Program-made: the position numbers and the translations under genes
Notes under the pieces: model-generated
The model's database searches: none
What the model was told of the DNA's origin: nothing
What the model saw: the letters and a program-made list of their open reading frames with translations, nothing else
Shown: in pieces, positions 5,613-7,203 of the stretch
How the letters are laid out: each line of letters begins with the position of its first letter
Position numbering within the stretch: position 1 is the first letter of the stretch
From: Candidatus Muproteobacteria bacterium
GTDB lineage: Bacteria > Pseudomonadota > Gammaproteobacteria > Acidiferrobacterales > Sulfurifustaceae
Direction of reading: 5' to 3'
Length of the DNA: 7,203 bases
NCBI GenBank assembly: GCA_023266455.1
Contig: JAHFQD010000090.1
Coordinates: 1 to 7,203 of the forward strand

Positions 5613-7203
5613 TTACTGTTTCTTCGACTGCATGATGTCGAAAGCGTAGGTGAACTGATCCGCTCGCGGTTTGTAGTCCAGATCTTTCTTCATGGCCCAC
5701 GGCGAGACTTCGTAATGAATCGGAATCACACCCATCTTTTCCATCGTGCGCTGGCTCGCTTTGCGGAGCAAGTCTCTACGCTTGGTTTCGTTAACCGTCG
5801 CTAAGGCTTGGTCGATCAACGAATCCAGCATCGCGTCGGAATAACCAGCTTGATTGGCAGTACCCCAGCCTTTGTCCTTGTTAGGTGTCGCAACAACGGC
5901 GCGCAACGGAGAGGACATTTCGCCAGATTGAGGTGCCCATCCCGCCAACCACACGCCGAATTCATTCTTCGTGCGTTTGGGGAAGAACACGCTCGCAGCC
6001 ATCGCGTTGACGTTGGTCTTGATACCGATCTTGCTCCACATCTGCGCGACAACTTGCGCGACTTCGGCGTCGTTAACATAACGGTCATTCGGCGTCGCCA
6101 GCGTTACTTCGAAGCCATTCGGATATCCGGCATCGGCAAGCAGCTTCTTCGCCGCGTCGGGGTTATAAGCGATCGCTTTCAGCGCCGGATCGGCACCGAA
6201 GAAGTTTTTCGCCAATAACTGTTCCGCCGGCTTCGAGAAGTTGTCCATGACGCGCGACGCGATCGTTTCGCGATCGATCGCCATCGACAAGGCTTTGCGA
6301 ACCCGTTCGTCACGGAAAGGATTCTTGCCATTGGTGCCTTTCACATCCGGCGGCGTCGCATCGGTACGTTGATCCAACGCGATGTAGATCATGCGCGTCG
6401 AAATATCGGATACCACGCGGAAAGACGGATCGGCTTTAATCCGCAGCATATCCTTGATCGGCGGGTTTTCGATGAAGTCCACGTCACCCGACAACAGCGC
6501 CGCTACACGCGGACCGTTGCTGGCGATGGAGACGAAACGAACGCCTTCCCATTGCGGCTTGTCGCCCCAATACGCGTCGTTACGCTTCAGCAGGATGTGG
6601 TCGCCTTTGACGAATTCAGCGAACTTAAACGCGCCCGTGCCAATAGCGGCTTTGCCGGTATTGAAGTCGGCCGTAGACGGCGCTTGCGCAGTGATCTTGC
6701 AGCCGCTTTCGACGTAGGTCACTTTCTCGCCACCGATCAAGCTGTCCGACACGATGCCGATAACCGAAAGATCATTCGGCAGCAAGGGGTACGGATTCTT
6801 GGTCTTGATAACGACGGTATTAGCGTCGGGGGTGGAGATTTCTTTGATCGCCTTCGTATAGGTCGTCAGAGGAGACGGGCTATTCGGGATCATCGAGACG
6901 CGGCAGTAAGAAAAAACAACCGCGTTAGAAGTGAAAGGAGAACCGTCGTGGAATTTAACGTTCTTGCGAAGTTTAAATTCCCAGGTGGTGTCGTTCACCA
7001 TACGCCAGGATTCCGCCAAACTCGGCCGGAACGTAAAATCAGGCGCGGTAGAAACTAAGGGTTCGAAAATATGACCGGTAATCTGGTTATTAGGATTGAA
7101 ATTATGGTAGTGGGGATCCATCGCCGTCGGTTCAGCAGACAATCCGACTTTGAGTGTTTGAGCTATCGCGTGGGTGAAACTGAACAACCCGAATACGACG
7201 AAT
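5613..7203 (-). CDS. Periplasmic substrate-binding protein of a peptide-type ABC importer (family 5), 5' end missing
   Basis: Extracytoplasmic receptor (SBP_bac_5 family) that captures the substrate and hands it to the DppB/DppC permeases. The frame stays open through the right edge, so the start is outside. A TTG at 7187 lies within the hydrophobic core of the signal peptide (FVVFGLFSFTHAIA) and is not the real start. Cleavage is likely after HAIA, giving a mature protein starting QTLKVGLSAEP of about 515 residues, normal for the family. There is no lipobox cysteine. Counting from the TTG codon, marks are WEFKLRKNVKFHDGSPFTS (69-87), GTGAFKF (183-189), LKRNDAYWGDKP (200-211) and NPFRDERVRKALSMAIDRE (289-307). 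Two cysteines (95 and 163) could form a disulfide. The gene ends TAA, 32 bp before hutG. A dppA-like role is inferred from neighbours; peptide, glutathione or other oligo-substrate specificity cannot be told. Confidence 0.92.
   Translation of the reverse strand, partial: FVVFGLFSFTHAIAQTLKVGLSAEPTAMDPHYHNFNPNNQITGHIFEPLVSTAPDFTFRPSLAESWRMVNDTTWEFKLRKNVKFHDGSPFTSNAVVFSYCRVSMIPNSPSPLTTYTKAIKEISTPDANTVVIKTKNPYPLLPNDLSVIGIVSDSLIGGEKVTYVESGCKITAQAPSTADFNTGKAAIGTGAFKFAEFVKGDHILLKRNDAYWGDKPQWEGVRFVSIASNGPRVAALLSGDVDFIENPPIKDMLRIKADPSFRVVSDISTRMIYIALDQRTDATPPDVKGTNGKNPFRDERVRKALSMAIDRETIASRVMDNFSKPAEQLLAKNFFGADPALKAIAYNPDAAKKLLADAGYPNGFEVTLATPNDRYVNDAEVAQVVAQMWSKIGIKTNVNAMAASVFFPKRTKNEFGVWLAGWAPQSGEMSSPLRAVVATPNKDKGWGTANQAGYSDAMLDSLIDQALATVNETKRRDLLRKASQRTMEKMGVIPIHYEVSPWAMKKDLDYKPRADQFTYAFDIMQSKKQ
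5623..5642 (-). repeat. Hairpin in the last codons of the binding-protein gene
   Basis: TTCGAC (5623-5628) and GTCGAA (5637-5642) form a perfect 6-bp stem with an 8-nt loop, inside the final codons (FDIMQSKK). It lies about 30 nt upstream of the longer inverted repeat at the hutG start. No T-run follows, so it does not look like a terminator. It may be chance or a small 3' stability element. Confidence 0.3.

Noticed and set aside
5808..6218. Plus-strand open frame (136 codons) opposite the binding-protein gene
   Set aside because: It is an antisense shadow with Arg-rich composition and no domain or start signal.
6369..7058. Long plus-strand open frame (229 codons) opposite the binding-protein gene
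   Set aside because: It is a shadow of a strongly supported family 5 binding protein in the same bases. Its translation is Arg/Asp/Val-rich and low in recognisable motifs, as antisense frames of such genes usually are.
5613..7187. TTG at 7187 as the start of the binding-protein gene
   Set aside because: The frame continues open to the window edge with FVVFG upstream, completing the hydrophobic core of a signal peptide; the real start must lie beyond 7203.
1..7203. CRISPR array, tRNA/rRNA gene, insertion sequence or phage element
   Set aside because: I saw no regularly spaced repeats, no tRNA-like cloverleaf or rRNA sequence, no transposase or integrase, and no terminal inverted repeats with target duplications.

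Overview
The window reads as a chromosomal segment of a diderm, proteobacterium-like bacterium. The substrate-binding protein has a Sec-type signal peptide with no lipobox cysteine, which suggests a soluble periplasmic protein. Base composition is near 50% GC in the genes and clearly AT-richer in the gaps. I cannot fix the class or genus from the sequence alone.

Almost everything lies on the minus strand and forms one transport locus, read from right to left. It begins with a family 5 (peptide/nickel-type) substrate-binding protein whose 5' end is off the right edge (5613-7203). After 32 bp comes a hutG-like N-formylglutamate amidohydrolase (4672-5580). A 352-bp AT-rich gap rich in hairpins follows. 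The membrane part is then a tightly packed block: permease B (3336-4319), permease C (2414-3334), ATPase D (1386-2417) and ATPase F (368-1405). These are joined by a 1-nt gap, a 4-nt ATGA overlap and a 20-nt overlap, so B-C-D-F is almost certainly translated from one message. A short gap with T-rich terminator-like signals closes the cluster. The 3' end of an unrecognised plus-strand gene (1-236) converges on it from the left.

Together the genes encode a complete Dpp/Opp-type ABC importer: a periplasmic receptor, two permease subunits, and two ATPases that both carry the C-terminal four-cysteine motif of this subfamily. A cytoplasmic amidohydrolase sits inside the cluster. The simplest reading is import of a small peptide or N-acylated (perhaps N-formylated) amino-acid compound followed by deacylation in the cytoplasm. 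The substrate itself is inferred from context and not shown by the sequence.

I see no wholly new system. The most unusual signal is a perfect 12-bp inverted repeat whose upstream arm contains the hutG ribosome binding site and whose downstream arm lies in hutG codons 14-17, with the GTG start in the loop. This could be an RNA element that limits hutG translation. The hairpin-rich gap between hutG and dppB is the other place worth a second look, as a possible site of mRNA processing or differential expression.
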